From the NCBI GenBank assembly GCA_905233725.1, contig CAJOEM010000009.1, positions 1 through 64,000 of the forward strand: a stretch of 64,000 nucleotides of DNA, given 5' to 3'. The notes under the pieces were generated by a model. The model did no database searches, was not told the DNA's origin, and worked only from the letters and a program-made list of their open reading frames with translations. Shown here piece after piece: positions 35,068-44,389 of this stretch. Numbering within the stretch: position 1 is the stretch's first letter; the number at the start of each line of letters is the position of its first letter. The position numbers were made by a program, and so were the translations under genes. The DNA comes from an uncultured Synergistales bacterium. Lineage in GTDB: Bacteria > Synergistota > Synergistia > Synergistales > Aminobacteriaceae.

Positions 35068-36021
35068 TTACACGCAAATCGCAATTAATACGCACATAAT
35101 CGCAAATATCGACGCAGAAATATCCAGCAACCTGTGTGCGCGCAAAATATCAAGTGCTTCAGCCTCGCGAAATTCAGCTCCCAAAAATTCACGCGCAGAA
35201 AATTCCCCGGAATAATACGCCCCGCCTCCGAGACGAACTTGCAGAACTCCAGCGAACGCAGCTTCACCGTGTGCCGAATTCGGGCTTTTGTGTTTGAGAC
35301 GATCTCGCAGGAATATTCTCAGGCAATCCGCAAAATTATTCCCAAAAATTTTCCCCGCGAAAATTATCGCAAAGCCTCCGATTCGCGCCGGCAAAAAATT
35401 CATAGCGTCATCGAGCCTCGCGCTGCAAAATCCGAATCTCCCGAATTTTTCGTAGCCAATCATAGAGTCCAACGTGCTGGCAGCTTTGAAAAGCCAAACG
35501 CAAATATACGCGCCATATTCGTGATTCAGCAAATTCCCAATCAATGCCCAAAACATCACAGAGAAAATCGCGTCAACAGAATTTTCGCCAACAGTCTCAA
35601 TCGCAGCTCTGGAAATTCCGCCTTCGTCCAGATTAGCAACGTCACGCCCGACAACTCTCGCCAGAAATTTCCGCGCAAGTTCCAGATCATGATTCGCTAA
35701 ACTCTCGTAAATCACGAACGTCTCGTCTTTCAAATCGCGCCACGCAATCGCAGCATATAACGCGTAAATCTTCGCAATAAATCGCAGCTTCTCCGGAAAA
35801 ATCCCTAACAAAAATCCGGCTGTTACACCGGACATCGCCACAACACAAACGCAGATTAATAACCCGTTCGCAAAATCAGCGTTCTTGAAAATTCTCGAAA
35901 TTCTCGCGCGCAGAAAATCTATGACTCGCCCAATCAGAACAACCGGATGAGTTATCCGCAGCGAATCTCCCAGAATATTGTCCAGAAGAATCGCCACGCA
36001 AAATATCAGCGCAAATTCCAA
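35068..36021 (-). CDS. cobD: adenosylcobinamide-phosphate synthase (CobD/CbiB)
   Basis: Membrane enzyme attaching the aminopropanol phosphate arm to adenosylcobyric acid during cobalamin synthesis. The 317-residue protein has several TM segments and the family blocks HPVVLIGRVIDFL (near residue 24), AWRDLKDE, GRDVANLDEGGISRAAIETVGENSVDAIFSVMFW (quoted as a region at about 124-157), LFKAASTLDSMIGY and FLPARIGG. C-terminally SPNSAHGEAAFAG and VRLGGGAYYSGE fit the family. It follows the nucleoside kinase by 17 bases. No other cobalamin gene or riboswitch was seen in the window. Confidence 0.94.
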   Translation of the reverse strand: MEFALIFCVAILLDNILGDSLRITHPVVLIGRVIDFLRARISRIFKNADFANGLLICVCVVAMSGVTAGFLLGIFPEKLRFIAKIYALYAAIAWRDLKDETFVIYESLANHDLELARKFLARVVGRDVANLDEGGISRAAIETVGENSVDAIFSVMFWALIGNLLNHEYGAYICVWLFKAASTLDSMIGYEKFGRFGFCSARLDDAMNFLPARIGGFAIIFAGKIFGNNFADCLRIFLRDRLKHKSPNSAHGEAAFAGVLQVRLGGGAYYSGEFSAREFLGAEFREAEALDILRAHRLLDISASIFAIMCVLIAICV

Positions 36022-36038
36022 TTCAGGATCCCAAGTCT

Positions 36039-37724
36039 CTACACGTCAAGACAGCTTCCGCCGATAAATTCGCGAATTACAGAATTGTTCGGGATACCGT
36101 CGTTGTTTATCGCCGGGACAAATCTCAGAATGTTTAGCAATCTCAGAGCTTCACTGAACACCGAGGAATTTTCGTCAACAGTGTGCAGCAACGGTTCAAC
36201 ATACGGTTTCAAAACCCCGAGTTCATACGGCAATGCTGAATTGAATAATGCGTCGGCTCGATTGCGATACGGGAAAATATATTTCTTCGCACCCATGATA
36301 ACTTTCGGGTAAACTTCGAGCGTTGTTTGTGCAGATTTTCCGCGAGTTCTGTAGTCTCGAATGATTCGCCGCAACAAACGATTATCGCCCGTGCTTGTTC
36401 GATTGTGCGGGTCAATGCAAATTCCTGTCAACGGTGACACGAACACTCCGTAACGCGCATTCTCCGGTATCATCGCCAAAATCTTGTCATTCAATCCGTG
36501 AATACCTTCCATTATTAACACGTCCGACGGTTTCAGCTTGATTTTTTTCCCGGGTTCTTTCTTGCCTGTGATGAAATTGTAAACTGGTGTGACAACTTCT
36601 TCGCCGTTGAGAATCCGTGAAAGATTATCCGACAGCAAATCCAGATCCAGCGCTTCAATCCGTTCGTAATCGTATTCGCCGTTAGCATCTCTGGGAGAAT
36701 CCTCGCGCTCTTTGAAATAATTATCCAGCGGCAGTGTCACAGGAGTTTTTCCGCAGACCATTAACTGCACTTTCAAACGTTCAGAAAACGTCGTTTTGCC
36801 AGAACCAGACGGTCCAGCAATCGTCACAACTTTCACTGGACGCGACGCAATATCTTCGGCAATATTTCCCAATCTCTGCGAATGAAACGCTTCTGCAATC
36901 AACACAAGCTCCTGAACTTTTCCTTCTGTTACGCGATGATGCAGTTTGTTCAGGTAGTTCAAGTCAAGAATTTGCAGCCAATTCGCGTAATCAAAAAACA
37001 CTTTGCCCATTGACGGCTCGATCTTCAATTCCGGAATCTCATCGGGGCTGTTACTTTCTCCGGTTGGGAATCGCAGCAACATTCCCTGATCGTACTGAAC
37101 CAGATCAAACGTTCGCAGCAATCCCGTTGACGGTGCAAGAGTTCCGCCGCAATAATACCCGTAATGATCGCCCAATCTGTAAACTTCAACCGGATCAAGA
37201 TTCGCTCTCACGAATAATTCTGCAATTTCGCTTTCGTCCTGACGCTGGAATACTCGTCGTGCTTTGTCAATCGTCAGAATCTCACGTGAAATTACGGAAT
37301 CTCTGCGGATCATGTCATTCATTTCGGATTTGATCTTGTCAATGTCAGATTGCGTGACTGAATCATTCTCAAATTCCCAGTAATGTCCATCAGCAAGCGA
37401 ATGTCTCAGGCAAGCTTTTTTCCCGAGAACTTTCGCACACGCGCAAACCAGCAAAAAATTCAGCGATCGTTTATAAATTCTCATTCCGACGGGCGAGTTC
37501 GTCATGATAAATTCAACCGTAGCGTCCTCGTCAATTAGCCAATCCAACGGGCGTGTGTAATTATTCACGAACCATGCGATAACTTTTCTCTGTGGCATTC
37601 CGTGTCGCATGATCATTTCGGACATGACATCGTGACCCGTCACAGGAGATTCGCCCGCAATGTAACTCGCAATATATTGATCCCTTTTCAATGCTGCCGT
37701 CAAAACACAGACAGTAAACGCCAT
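36039..37724 (-). CDS. uridine kinase-family nucleoside kinase with N-terminal ThrRS-like domains
   Basis: 561 residues. The C-terminal half is a uridine kinase/phosphoribulokinase P-loop domain with GPSGSGKTTFSERL near residue 298, LPLDNYFKERED, and DVLIMEGIHGLND near 400. The N-terminal half (to about 280) resembles the TGS and second additional domain of threonyl-tRNA synthetase, a fusion common in Clostridia, Synergistota and spirochaetes; the alanyl/threonyl editing-like motif is partly seen in HSLADGHYWEFE. ATG start with AGAAGGTG upstream. Natural substrate uncertain; uridine/cytidine phosphorylation is the family norm. Confidence 0.88.
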   Translation of the reverse strand: MAFTVCVLTAALKRDQYIASYIAGESPVTGHDVMSEMIMRHGMPQRKVIAWFVNNYTRPLDWLIDEDATVEFIMTNSPVGMRIYKRSLNFLLVCACAKVLGKKACLRHSLADGHYWEFENDSVTQSDIDKIKSEMNDMIRRDSVISREILTIDKARRVFQRQDESEIAELFVRANLDPVEVYRLGDHYGYYCGGTLAPSTGLLRTFDLVQYDQGMLLRFPTGESNSPDEIPELKIEPSMGKVFFDYANWLQILDLNYLNKLHHRVTEGKVQELVLIAEAFHSQRLGNIAEDIASRPVKVVTIAGPSGSGKTTFSERLKVQLMVCGKTPVTLPLDNYFKEREDSPRDANGEYDYERIEALDLDLLSDNLSRILNGEEVVTPVYNFITGKKEPGKKIKLKPSDVLIMEGIHGLNDKILAMIPENARYGVFVSPLTGICIDPHNRTSTGDNRLLRRIIRDYRTRGKSAQTTLEVYPKVIMGAKKYIFPYRNRADALFNSALPYELGVLKPYVEPLLHTVDENSSVFSEALRLLNILRFVPAINNDGIPNNSVIREFIGGSCLDV

Positions 37725-37780
37725 TCTTGTATTAACACCTTCTCGAAAAATTTCATGCCTATTATAATAGCACGCGAGAA

Positions 37781-37810
37781 TTGCGATTCTTCACCAGAAT
37801 ATATTATAAT
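37781..37810 (+). promoter_or_regulatory. promoter of ptsH-ptsI
   Basis: TTGCGA (37781-37786) and a perfect TATAAT (37805-37810) with an 18-base spacer, 45 bases before the HPr start. A 12-base palindrome CTATTATAATAG lies just to the left (37760-37771), between this promoter and the divergent kinase gene. Confidence 0.5.
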
Positions 37811-37855
37811 TTGTGAAGGAAAATATTTTTTGAGTGAAAGGAAGCATTAATAATC

Positions 37856-38113
37856 ATGAAAACATTCGCATACGTAATCACAGACCCAGTAGGAATTCAC
37901 GCACGTCCAGCAGGCATTCTCGTAAAAGAAGCCAAGCAGTTCAAAAGCACCGTAACGTTCATCAAGGGCGACAAATCAGCAAAAGCTACGTCACTCATGA
38001 AACTCATGGGCATGGGAATCGTTCAGGGCGATGAAGTAACCGTGACTGTCGAGGGTGAGGACGAGGAAGCTTGCGCCGCCGCCATCGAGAAGTTCATGAA
38101 AGAAAACATGTAA
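37856..38113 (+). CDS. ptsH: phosphocarrier protein HPr
   Basis: 85-residue phosphocarrier of the sugar phosphotransferase system. His15, which accepts phosphate from enzyme I, is in GIHARPAGIL, and Ser46 sits in AKATSLMKLMGMGI, the site used by HPr kinase where that enzyme exists. Because Ser46 is kept, regulation by HPr kinase is possible, but hprK is not in the window. AAAGGAAG precedes the ATG. ptsI follows after 46 bases. Confidence 0.97.
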   Translation: MKTFAYVITDPVGIHARPAGILVKEAKQFKSTVTFIKGDKSAKATSLMKLMGMGIVQGDEVTVTVEGEDEEACAAAIEKFMKENM

Positions 38114-38159
38114 TTTTTAATCACATGTAATCTAAAATCAGCAATTTAGGAAAATTATT

Positions 38160-39929
38160 ATGCAAACGTTCAAAGGTATAAAAATCGTAAACGGAATCGC
38201 GATCGGAAAAATCAAATTCTACAAAGTTCCGGTTTACGAAGTCAATGAGAATTTGATCAATGACGTTGCCGCTGAATTGGACCGTTTCGAGGCAGCTCGC
38301 GTGAAAGTTCAGCAGCAGCAACACGCCTTGTTCGAGAAGGAAGTCAAAGAGGGCAGAAAAGACACAGCAGGAATCTTCGAGGCTCACGAATTAATGCTCG
38401 ACGACGAAGATTTGATCGATTCATGCAAGGAAATCATCGGCGAATCTCACACGGCAGAATACGCAGTTCGTGAAGGCTTCGAGAATGCAGCTCAGATGTT
38501 CCGTGACATGGACGACCCGTATTTCCAGGCACGCAGCGCGGACGTTATCGACCTGAAAAATTCCATGCTTGACGTGTTATTCGGAAATGATACGGATTCT
38601 CTTCAGGGAACTGAACCGTCAATTCTTGTAGCCGAGGATTTAGCTCCGTCTGAAACTGTCAAACTCGACAAGAATCTTTTGCTCGGACTCGTTACGCGTC
38701 TTGGAAGTTCCAACAGTCATACGGCAATTTTGGCACGCAGCATGAATCTCCCGACGTTGATTCAGTGTCCAGATGTCGAAGAATCTTGGGACGGACGATT
38801 CGCAATTCTCGACGGTTATAATTCCTGCCTGCATATCGAACCCGATCAGGAAACTATCGAGAAATTAACAGCCAAACACGAAGATGATCTCAAGAAAGAA
38901 GCTGCTCTTCAGGAACTCAAAGGCAAACCAAGCGTCACACTCGACGGTCGCAAAGTCAGATTATACGCGAACATCGGCGGTCCGAAAGACATCAAAGCCG
39001 TAATCGATAATGACGCAGAAGGTGTCGGCTTGTTCAGGTCAGAATTTGTGTATCTCAACAGCAAGACCGATCCAACTGAAGACGCACAATTCGCAGCCTA
39101 CAAAGAAGTTCTCGAAAAATTAGCTCCTCGTCAGATCATTATCAGAACGTGTGACATCGGCGCGGACAAAACAATCGATTACATGCACCTCGACAAAGAA
39201 GATAATCCGGCGTTGGGCTTCAGAGCAATTCGAATCTGTCTCTCACGCGTAGATTTCTTCAAGCGTCAGTTGCGCGCATTACTCAGAGCGTCGGCTTACG
39301 GTAATTTGGGAATCATGTTCCCGATGATTATCAGCAAATGGGAAGTCCTCGAGTGCAAAAAGATTCTCAACGAATGCAAAGCTGAACTCGAATCCGAGGG
39401 CGTGAAAATTGGCGAAAAAATCGAGATCGGAATCATGATCGAAACTCCGGCTGCTGCACTTTGCGCTGATGAATTAGCCGAAGAAGTTGACTTTTTCTCA
39501 CTCGGCACGAACGATTTAACGCAATACACTTGTGCAATCGACAGACAGAGCGCGAATCTCGAAAGATTCTCAGACACTCACCACCCGGCAGTTTTGCGAT
39601 TGATCCGCGAAACTATCGAAGCTGGTCACAGACATAACACCTGGGTCGGCATTTGCGGAGAATTGGGCGCAGATCCGTCCTTGACCGAGACTTTCTTGAG
39701 CATGGGCGTTGACGAACTCTCTGTTAATCCCAAGAGCATTCTGCCATTGAGAGGCAACGTTCGCAAAGTCGATCTGTCAAAATTAGCGAAACCCACGGCA
39801 TCTCCAGTGAAAACAGCAGAACCAGAGAAACCTGCAACACCTGCGCCTGCTCCAGCACCTGCTCCTGCACCGGAATCTGCTGCAAAATCTGAGAAGCCCA
39901 AGGGATTTTTGGGGAGGTTATTTGGTTAA
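38160..39929 (+). CDS. ptsI: phosphoenolpyruvate-protein phosphotransferase (enzyme I)
   Basis: 589-residue enzyme I that passes phosphate from PEP to HPr. The phosphorylated His187 lies in GSSNSHTAILARSMNLPTL, and the PEP-binding barrel has GVGLFRSEFVYL, ENPALGFRAIR-like DNPALGFRAIRI, DFFSLGTNDLTQYT and the catalytic Cys in VGICGELGADPS (near residue 500). The last 50 residues are unusual: a Pro/Ala-rich linker (PAPAPAPAPAP) ending in a short amphipathic KGFLGRLFG, absent from standard enzyme I. The stop codon shares one base with the following ROK kinase start. No EII genes are nearby. Confidence 0.96.
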   Translation: MQTFKGIKIVNGIAIGKIKFYKVPVYEVNENLINDVAAELDRFEAARVKVQQQQHALFEKEVKEGRKDTAGIFEAHELMLDDEDLIDSCKEIIGESHTAEYAVREGFENAAQMFRDMDDPYFQARSADVIDLKNSMLDVLFGNDTDSLQGTEPSILVAEDLAPSETVKLDKNLLLGLVTRLGSSNSHTAILARSMNLPTLIQCPDVEESWDGRFAILDGYNSCLHIEPDQETIEKLTAKHEDDLKKEAALQELKGKPSVTLDGRKVRLYANIGGPKDIKAVIDNDAEGVGLFRSEFVYLNSKTDPTEDAQFAAYKEVLEKLAPRQIIIRTCDIGADKTIDYMHLDKEDNPALGFRAIRICLSRVDFFKRQLRALLRASAYGNLGIMFPMIISKWEVLECKKILNECKAELESEGVKIGEKIEIGIMIETPAAALCADELAEEVDFFSLGTNDLTQYTCAIDRQSANLERFSDTHHPAVLRLIRETIEAGHRHNTWVGICGELGADPSLTETFLSMGVDELSVNPKSILPLRGNVRKVDLSKLAKPTASPVKTAEPEKPATPAPAPAPAPAPESAAKSEKPKGFLGRLFG

Positions 39930-40861
39930 TGAGCAATGAACTTGAAAACGAAAAATTATCAGGCTACGGAGCTATCGAACTTGGCGGTACGAGAACTATT
40001 TGTGCTGTCGGTGACGCGAGCGGCTTAGTCTTGAATCAAACCGTAATCGAGACGACTACTCCGGACGAGACTGTTGCGAAAATTCTGGATTACTTCAAAG
40101 ACAAAGATCTCAAGTCAGTCGGCATAATCAGCTTTGGACCGGTCGATGTCAGACAGGGTTCTGCAACTTACGGCGACATTCTCAACACTCCGAAGATTGC
40201 GTGGAGAAAATTCCCGTTACTCAAGACTTTAACTGACGCGCTGAATGCGAATCGTGACGAGAAATTGCCCGTTGGATTTGACACGGACGCGAACGGCTCG
40301 CTTTTGGCAGAAGTTACATGGGGTGCTGGCGTTGGTCTTAACGATGCGGTTTACGTGAAAGTCGGCAAAGGCATCGGACTCGGCGCAATGGTGAACGGCA
40401 AATTGCTGCACGGAATGCTGCACGCTGAAGCTGGTCATATCAAAATGTCAGTCGAAGCTGGCGATGATTTCAAAGGCGATTGCCCGTCACACGGAACTTG
40501 CTTTGAAGGCATGGCGTCTGGTTCTGCGATTGCTGCACGTTGGGGAAAACCTGCGCGTGAATTGAACGACAAACCTGAAGTCTGGGAACTTGAGGCGAAA
40601 TATATTGCTCAGGGTCTTGCAGATATTATCCTGACACTCAGTCCGCAGAAAATCATCATGGGTGGCGGCGTGTTGCATCAAAAAGAATTATTGCCGCTCA
40701 TTCGCAAGAACGTCGTCGAATATATAAATAATTATATCGACACGAAAGAATTACGAAACATCAACAGCTATATCGTCCCGGCAGCTCTGAATGGCAGTCA
40801 GGGAATCAAAGGCGCGTTGAAACTCGCAATCAGTGCTGAAGAAGCTGCAATGAGAAATTAG
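39929..40861 (+). CDS. ROK family sugar kinase, fructokinase-like
   Basis: 310-residue ROK-family kinase. The N-terminal ATP motif is GAIELGGTRTICAVGD, the catalytic Asp is in GFDTDANGSLLAE, and the zinc-binding motif is HAEAGHIKM followed by CPSHGTCFEGMASGSA. YGDILNTPKIAW matches the fructokinase/GmuE branch rather than glucokinases or NagC-type repressors; no DNA-binding domain is present. Overlap by one base with ptsI indicates translational coupling. Probable role: phosphorylation of a sugar that enters without the phosphotransferase system. Confidence 0.88.
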   Translation: MSNELENEKLSGYGAIELGGTRTICAVGDASGLVLNQTVIETTTPDETVAKILDYFKDKDLKSVGIISFGPVDVRQGSATYGDILNTPKIAWRKFPLLKTLTDALNANRDEKLPVGFDTDANGSLLAEVTWGAGVGLNDAVYVKVGKGIGLGAMVNGKLLHGMLHAEAGHIKMSVEAGDDFKGDCPSHGTCFEGMASGSAIAARWGKPARELNDKPEVWELEAKYIAQGLADIILTLSPQKIIMGGGVLHQKELLPLIRKNVVEYINNYIDTKELRNINSYIVPAALNGSQGIKGALKLAISAEEAAMRN

Positions 40862-40888
40862 CGAATACTCAAAATTTTTCACACGAAG

Positions 40889-40940
40889 CTCTCCTGAATC
40901 ATGAAGCAATCATGAAGCGAAAATTCAGGAGAGTTTTTTT
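40889..40940 (+). terminator. rho-independent terminator after the pts-ROK operon
   Basis: Perfect 11-base arms CTCTCCTGAAT and ATTCAGGAGAG followed immediately by seven T residues, 28 bases after the ROK kinase stop codon. Confidence 0.9.
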
Positions 40941-40959
40941 GTGAGTTTTTTGTGAGTTT

Positions 40960-40987
40960 TTGTCATTTGCAGCAAAAGCTTTATAAT
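40960..40987 (+). promoter_or_regulatory. promoter of the cheW operon
   Basis: TTGTCA (40960-40965) and a perfect TATAAT (40982-40987) with a 16-base spacer, about 60 bases before cheW and just after the previous terminator. Confidence 0.7.
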
Positions 40988-41048
40988 ATACGCAATTATT
41001 TTTGAATGACTAGAATTAGAATTAGAACTCGAAGGAGATGTATTTTTT

Positions 41049-41573
41049 TTGGCAGACGTTCAGAATATGACTACAGGTCGCAAAAATCAGGATTTCGATT
41101 TGGATGTTGATTATCGCGGTGAAGAACATATCAATCTCGTATTCACACTTGGTCGCGAAAATTTCGGCGTTGACGTAAACATGGTTCGTGAAATTGTGCG
41201 CGTGCCGTCATTCATAACGCGAGTTCCAAATGCTCCGATGTATATTCGCGGCGTGATAAATCTTCGTGGAACAATCGTACCGGTTTTCGACATGCAAATG
41301 AAAATCGGCATGGTAAATTCGCCTCTGACAGACGAAGCAAGAATTATCGTTTTGGCAGTTAGTGACGTAACGTTCGGCATAATCGTGAACTCAGTTCGTG
41401 AAGTCCGCACGATTTACGATACACAGCTTGAGCCGGCGACGAAACTGTCATCTGCGATGGATAAGCGATACGTTTTATGGGTTGCGAAACCGTCAGATGA
41501 TAGATTAATATTATTGCTTGACGTGTCGAGTTTGTTCGAGCTTGATTATATTCTCCAGGAGGAAAACGAATAG
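41049..41573 (+). CDS. cheW: chemotaxis coupling protein CheW
   Basis: 174-residue scaffold linking chemoreceptors to CheA. It is a single CheW domain from about residue 30: LVFTLGRENFGVDVNMVREIVRV, PNAPMYIRGVINLRGTIVPVFDM and FGIIVNSVREVRTI, each quoted in part. The TTG start at 41049 has AAGGAG eleven bases upstream; an ATG inside the Shine-Dalgarno is out of frame. Unusually it heads an operon of cell-wall genes (amidase, GerMN protein), rather than chemotaxis genes. Confidence 0.95.
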   Translation: MADVQNMTTGRKNQDFDLDVDYRGEEHINLVFTLGRENFGVDVNMVREIVRVPSFITRVPNAPMYIRGVINLRGTIVPVFDMQMKIGMVNSPLTDEARIIVLAVSDVTFGIIVNSVREVRTIYDTQLEPATKLSSAMDKRYVLWVAKPSDDRLILLLDVSSLFELDYILQEENE

Positions 41574-41575
41574 TT

Positions 41576-43579
41576 TTGGCGTGTTACAAGAAATTTTTCC
41601 TCGGCATTCTGCTAACATGCGTGATAATTCTTGCTGGTTCGTGTGCATTCGCTGATGTGACGTTGTATCGCGGGACACGCACGCTCGGTTCGGTCATGAG
41701 TGTTGAGGAAGGTGCAAATACTCTCGTGCCGATTGAGGACACGGGTTCGATTTTGGGATTCTCGTTTTCGCGCTCAAGTGAGGAATTATTGCTGCGTCGT
41801 GGCTCTGAGAATCTGCGCGTCGTGTTAAATTCTGCGGCTGCGTGGCGAGGCTTTGCGATTATTCCGTTGTATTCTGCTCCGGTTGAACGTGACGGAAAAT
41901 TCTGGCTTGACACTCAGAGTGTTGCTGCGTTGTTCCAGAGTTCGGTTGGCTTGGCTCGAACTGACAGATTGCGATTCGCTAAGAGTTCGGGATATGTCTC
42001 TACGCGAGTTACAGCACGTTCAGCGAGTGAATTAGATTTCGGAAATATCGACGAAGAAGAACAGCAACAGCCTGCGAAAATTCCAGAACCTATAGAACTT
42101 CCAGAACCTGTGAAAATTCCAGAGCCAGTAATCGCTCAACGAACGCAAACTCCGATTCAGATTTCCAATCCGGCTCCGACACCGACACCTACACCAGCAC
42201 CGACTCCTGTGAAAACGCAAACTCAGTCTCAACCTGTCGCAAAATCCAGCGCGAAATCTCAGCCTAGAATGCAGACGTTCACTCCGGATGACGCGAAACC
42301 TACAAAATCTGCGAGTTACTCGGGAAATTTGCAATCTGTCCGATGGAGCAGCGTAAATTCCGGCTCACACAAGCGCATTCGTGCAGTTGTCGATACGGAC
42401 GAAAATTCTGATCCGCAAGTCGAACTCGTGAATGCGAATGAGTTGCAATTATTTTTCGCAGCAAGCTCAGGTCATGTTGATGGAGTGCCGTCTCCGTACG
42501 AAAACGTGAAATCCGAACTCAAGCCGTCAAGCACAGGAACGATTCTCGCTTTCACAACATCACGCTATATCAAGATCGAGAAAATGACGCTCTCTTCACC
42601 GCGACGAATAGTTCTGGATTTCTATTTTGCGCCGGAAGTTGCGATCCTGAACTCGACAAATACAACAAGTGTCGCACGGACTCCGCAACCGTCAATTATT
42701 CCGCCAACACCTCCAGCACCACAACTCACGATCCCGGATAGTAATCCTAAAGCAAAAACTCAACAGAAACCTGACCCCGTGATTAACATAAATCTTCCGC
42801 AGACAACGCGCACAAAACCTGCTTACACTGGAACGCCTCCGTCAGAAATTACGATCCCGTTGACACCGACCGCGACTTCAAATCAACCGCGCAGAAATCG
42901 TAACGGAAGACGCACGGTTGTAATCGATCCCGGACATGGCGGCAAAGACCCTGGGACTTCAGCTAACGGTGTGACTGAGAAAAACATTAATCTCAGCATT
43001 GGATTATTACTCGAACGCGAATTAAAATCTCGTGGCTTGAACGTGATCATGACGCGCAGAACTGACGTTTACTTGAAATTGCAGGAACGCACGGATATTG
43101 CGAATAACACGGACGCTGATTTATTCGTGAGTGTTCACGTGAACGCATTGCCCGCGAGAAAAACAACTTCGGGCTTCGAGATTTACATCATGGCTCTTCC
43201 AACGGACAAGGACGCGCTGAATTTGGCGAAGATCGAAAATCGTGAATACGTCGAAGGCAAGGGGGTTGACGTTGCGAATGTTGACAGGCGAACGGAAATG
43301 TTGCTGAGAATTTTGGGCGACATGCAGCAGAATAATAAGATCAGCGAAAGTACAGATTTTGCAGCAGCGTTGTTCCAGGCAGGTAAACGTGAAAATTTGC
43401 CGATGAAACGTGTAGCTCAGGCTCCGTTTTTCGTGATTCGCGGCGCAGGCATGCCGGCAGTGTTACTCGAAACGGGATTTTGCACGAACCCGAACGAGGC
43501 AAAATTATTGCTGGACACGTCGTATCAACAGCGAATCGCGCGCGCAATGGCTAACGGAATCATGAATTATCTGAACTAA
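41576..43579 (+). CDS. N-acetylmuramoyl-L-alanine amidase with AMIN-like N-terminus
   Basis: 667-residue exported cell-wall hydrolase. Signal peptide at residues 1-26 (ending CAFADV). The next 125 residues resemble a copper amine oxidase N-domain-like fold, then a Pro/Thr-rich linker (about 165-250, with PTPTPTPAPTP), an AMIN-type region (about 255-350), a second Pro-rich linker, and a catalytic Amidase_3 domain from about 445. There the zinc ligands lie in VVIDPGHGGKDPG and SVHVNA, with the catalytic Glu in LLETGFCTNPNE. The TTG start follows cheW by two bases. AMIN domains normally target peptidoglycan/outer membrane, supporting a diderm envelope. Confidence 0.93.
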   Translation: MACYKKFFLGILLTCVIILAGSCAFADVTLYRGTRTLGSVMSVEEGANTLVPIEDTGSILGFSFSRSSEELLLRRGSENLRVVLNSAAAWRGFAIIPLYSAPVERDGKFWLDTQSVAALFQSSVGLARTDRLRFAKSSGYVSTRVTARSASELDFGNIDEEEQQQPAKIPEPIELPEPVKIPEPVIAQRTQTPIQISNPAPTPTPTPAPTPVKTQTQSQPVAKSSAKSQPRMQTFTPDDAKPTKSASYSGNLQSVRWSSVNSGSHKRIRAVVDTDENSDPQVELVNANELQLFFAASSGHVDGVPSPYENVKSELKPSSTGTILAFTTSRYIKIEKMTLSSPRRIVLDFYFAPEVAILNSTNTTSVARTPQPSIIPPTPPAPQLTIPDSNPKAKTQQKPDPVININLPQTTRTKPAYTGTPPSEITIPLTPTATSNQPRRNRNGRRTVVIDPGHGGKDPGTSANGVTEKNINLSIGLLLERELKSRGLNVIMTRRTDVYLKLQERTDIANNTDADLFVSVHVNALPARKTTSGFEIYIMALPTDKDALNLAKIENREYVEGKGVDVANVDRRTEMLLRILGDMQQNNKISESTDFAAALFQAGKRENLPMKRVAQAPFFVIRGAGMPAVLLETGFCTNPNEAKLLLDTSYQQRIARAMANGIMNYLN

Positions 43580-43639
43580 GATTTTCCAGATAGAGCAATA
43601 TATATAGCATATATACCAGAATAGAAAGGATGTGTAAAA

Positions 43640-44389
43640 TTGCAGCCAAGACCAAGACGTAGAGATTCAAGCCCAATCAGAAATACGAGAACAAATTCAG
43701 CGTCATATTCGTCGCAAATGCCAAGACGCACAACACCTCGTTCGGGCGCACGACCAAGACGCAGACCAGTTCAACCGCAACGTGAGGGCAAGCCGTTCCT
43801 GCTGAAAATATTTTTGTGGCTGGGTGTTTTGCTGATATGTTTCGTGCTGGGTTATCTCGGCGCAACGTTGGTAATCGAACTCATGAGCAAAAAATTATTC
43901 CTGAAACCAGAGAACATAATCGAGAATCAGGAAGACTTGACAAAACTCGAAGAATCCGAAGTAAACAGAAAACTCGCTGCATCCGGCGACAGCGTGAAGC
44001 AAATTTCCCTGGTGCTGTATCACGTCATAAATGACACAATCGCAGGAACTCGAAAAAATTTCGTGGCGCGTACTCAGGAGGATAATATACGTGACGCGTT
44101 TGATTCTATTTTGTCGCTGAGCGATGTGCCGAATTACGAGCGAATCAAATTATTGCACGTGTTCAGGAATGCGGAGACAGCTTTTTTGGACGTGTCCGGG
44201 CAATTTTCAAGTTCGTTGAGTTCAATGGGTCAGAGACGCAGCTTGCTGTTATTAACCGGAATCGTCAGAACTGTTCAGGAAAATTTCTCGCCAATCTCGC
44301 AGATAAGATTCTTGATTGATTCTAAAACACCAAGTTCGAGCGGAGTTGTGGATTTGTCAGTGCCTTGGAAAATGCCGGAGCGTTCATGA
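43640..44389 (+). CDS. GerMN domain membrane-anchored protein
   Basis: 249 residues. The first 52 are basic and low-complexity (many Arg/Pro/Ser), followed by one transmembrane helix (residues about 55-78, IFLWLGVLLICFVLGYLGA). The rest is a GerMN domain: LYHVINDTIAGTRKNFVART, IRDAFDSILSLSD, TAFLDVSGQFSS and IVRTVQENFSPI, each in the usual order. GerMN domains occur in spore germination proteins but also in non-sporing envelope lipoproteins, so no sporulation is implied. TTG start with AAAGGA upstream. Its stop overlaps rdgB as ATGA. Confidence 0.85.
   Translation: MQPRPRRRDSSPIRNTRTNSASYSSQMPRRTTPRSGARPRRRPVQPQREGKPFLLKIFLWLGVLLICFVLGYLGATLVIELMSKKLFLKPENIIENQEDLTKLEESEVNRKLAASGDSVKQISLVLYHVINDTIAGTRKNFVARTQEDNIRDAFDSILSLSDVPNYERIKLLHVFRNAETAFLDVSGQFSSSLSSMGQRRSLLLLTGIVRTVQENFSPISQIRFLIDSKTPSSSGVVDLSVPWKMPERS

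Noticed and set aside
36734-37333. Plus-strand open frame of 199 codons
   Set aside because: Antisense shadow of the nucleoside kinase gene, with low-complexity sequence.
43580-43639. ATATATATAGCATATATA palindrome before the GerMN gene
   Set aside because: Simple AT-rich sequence without a regulator link or terminator features.
43640-44389. Evidence for sporulation from the GerMN domain
   Set aside because: GerMN domains are common in non-sporing bacteria and no other spore gene is present.
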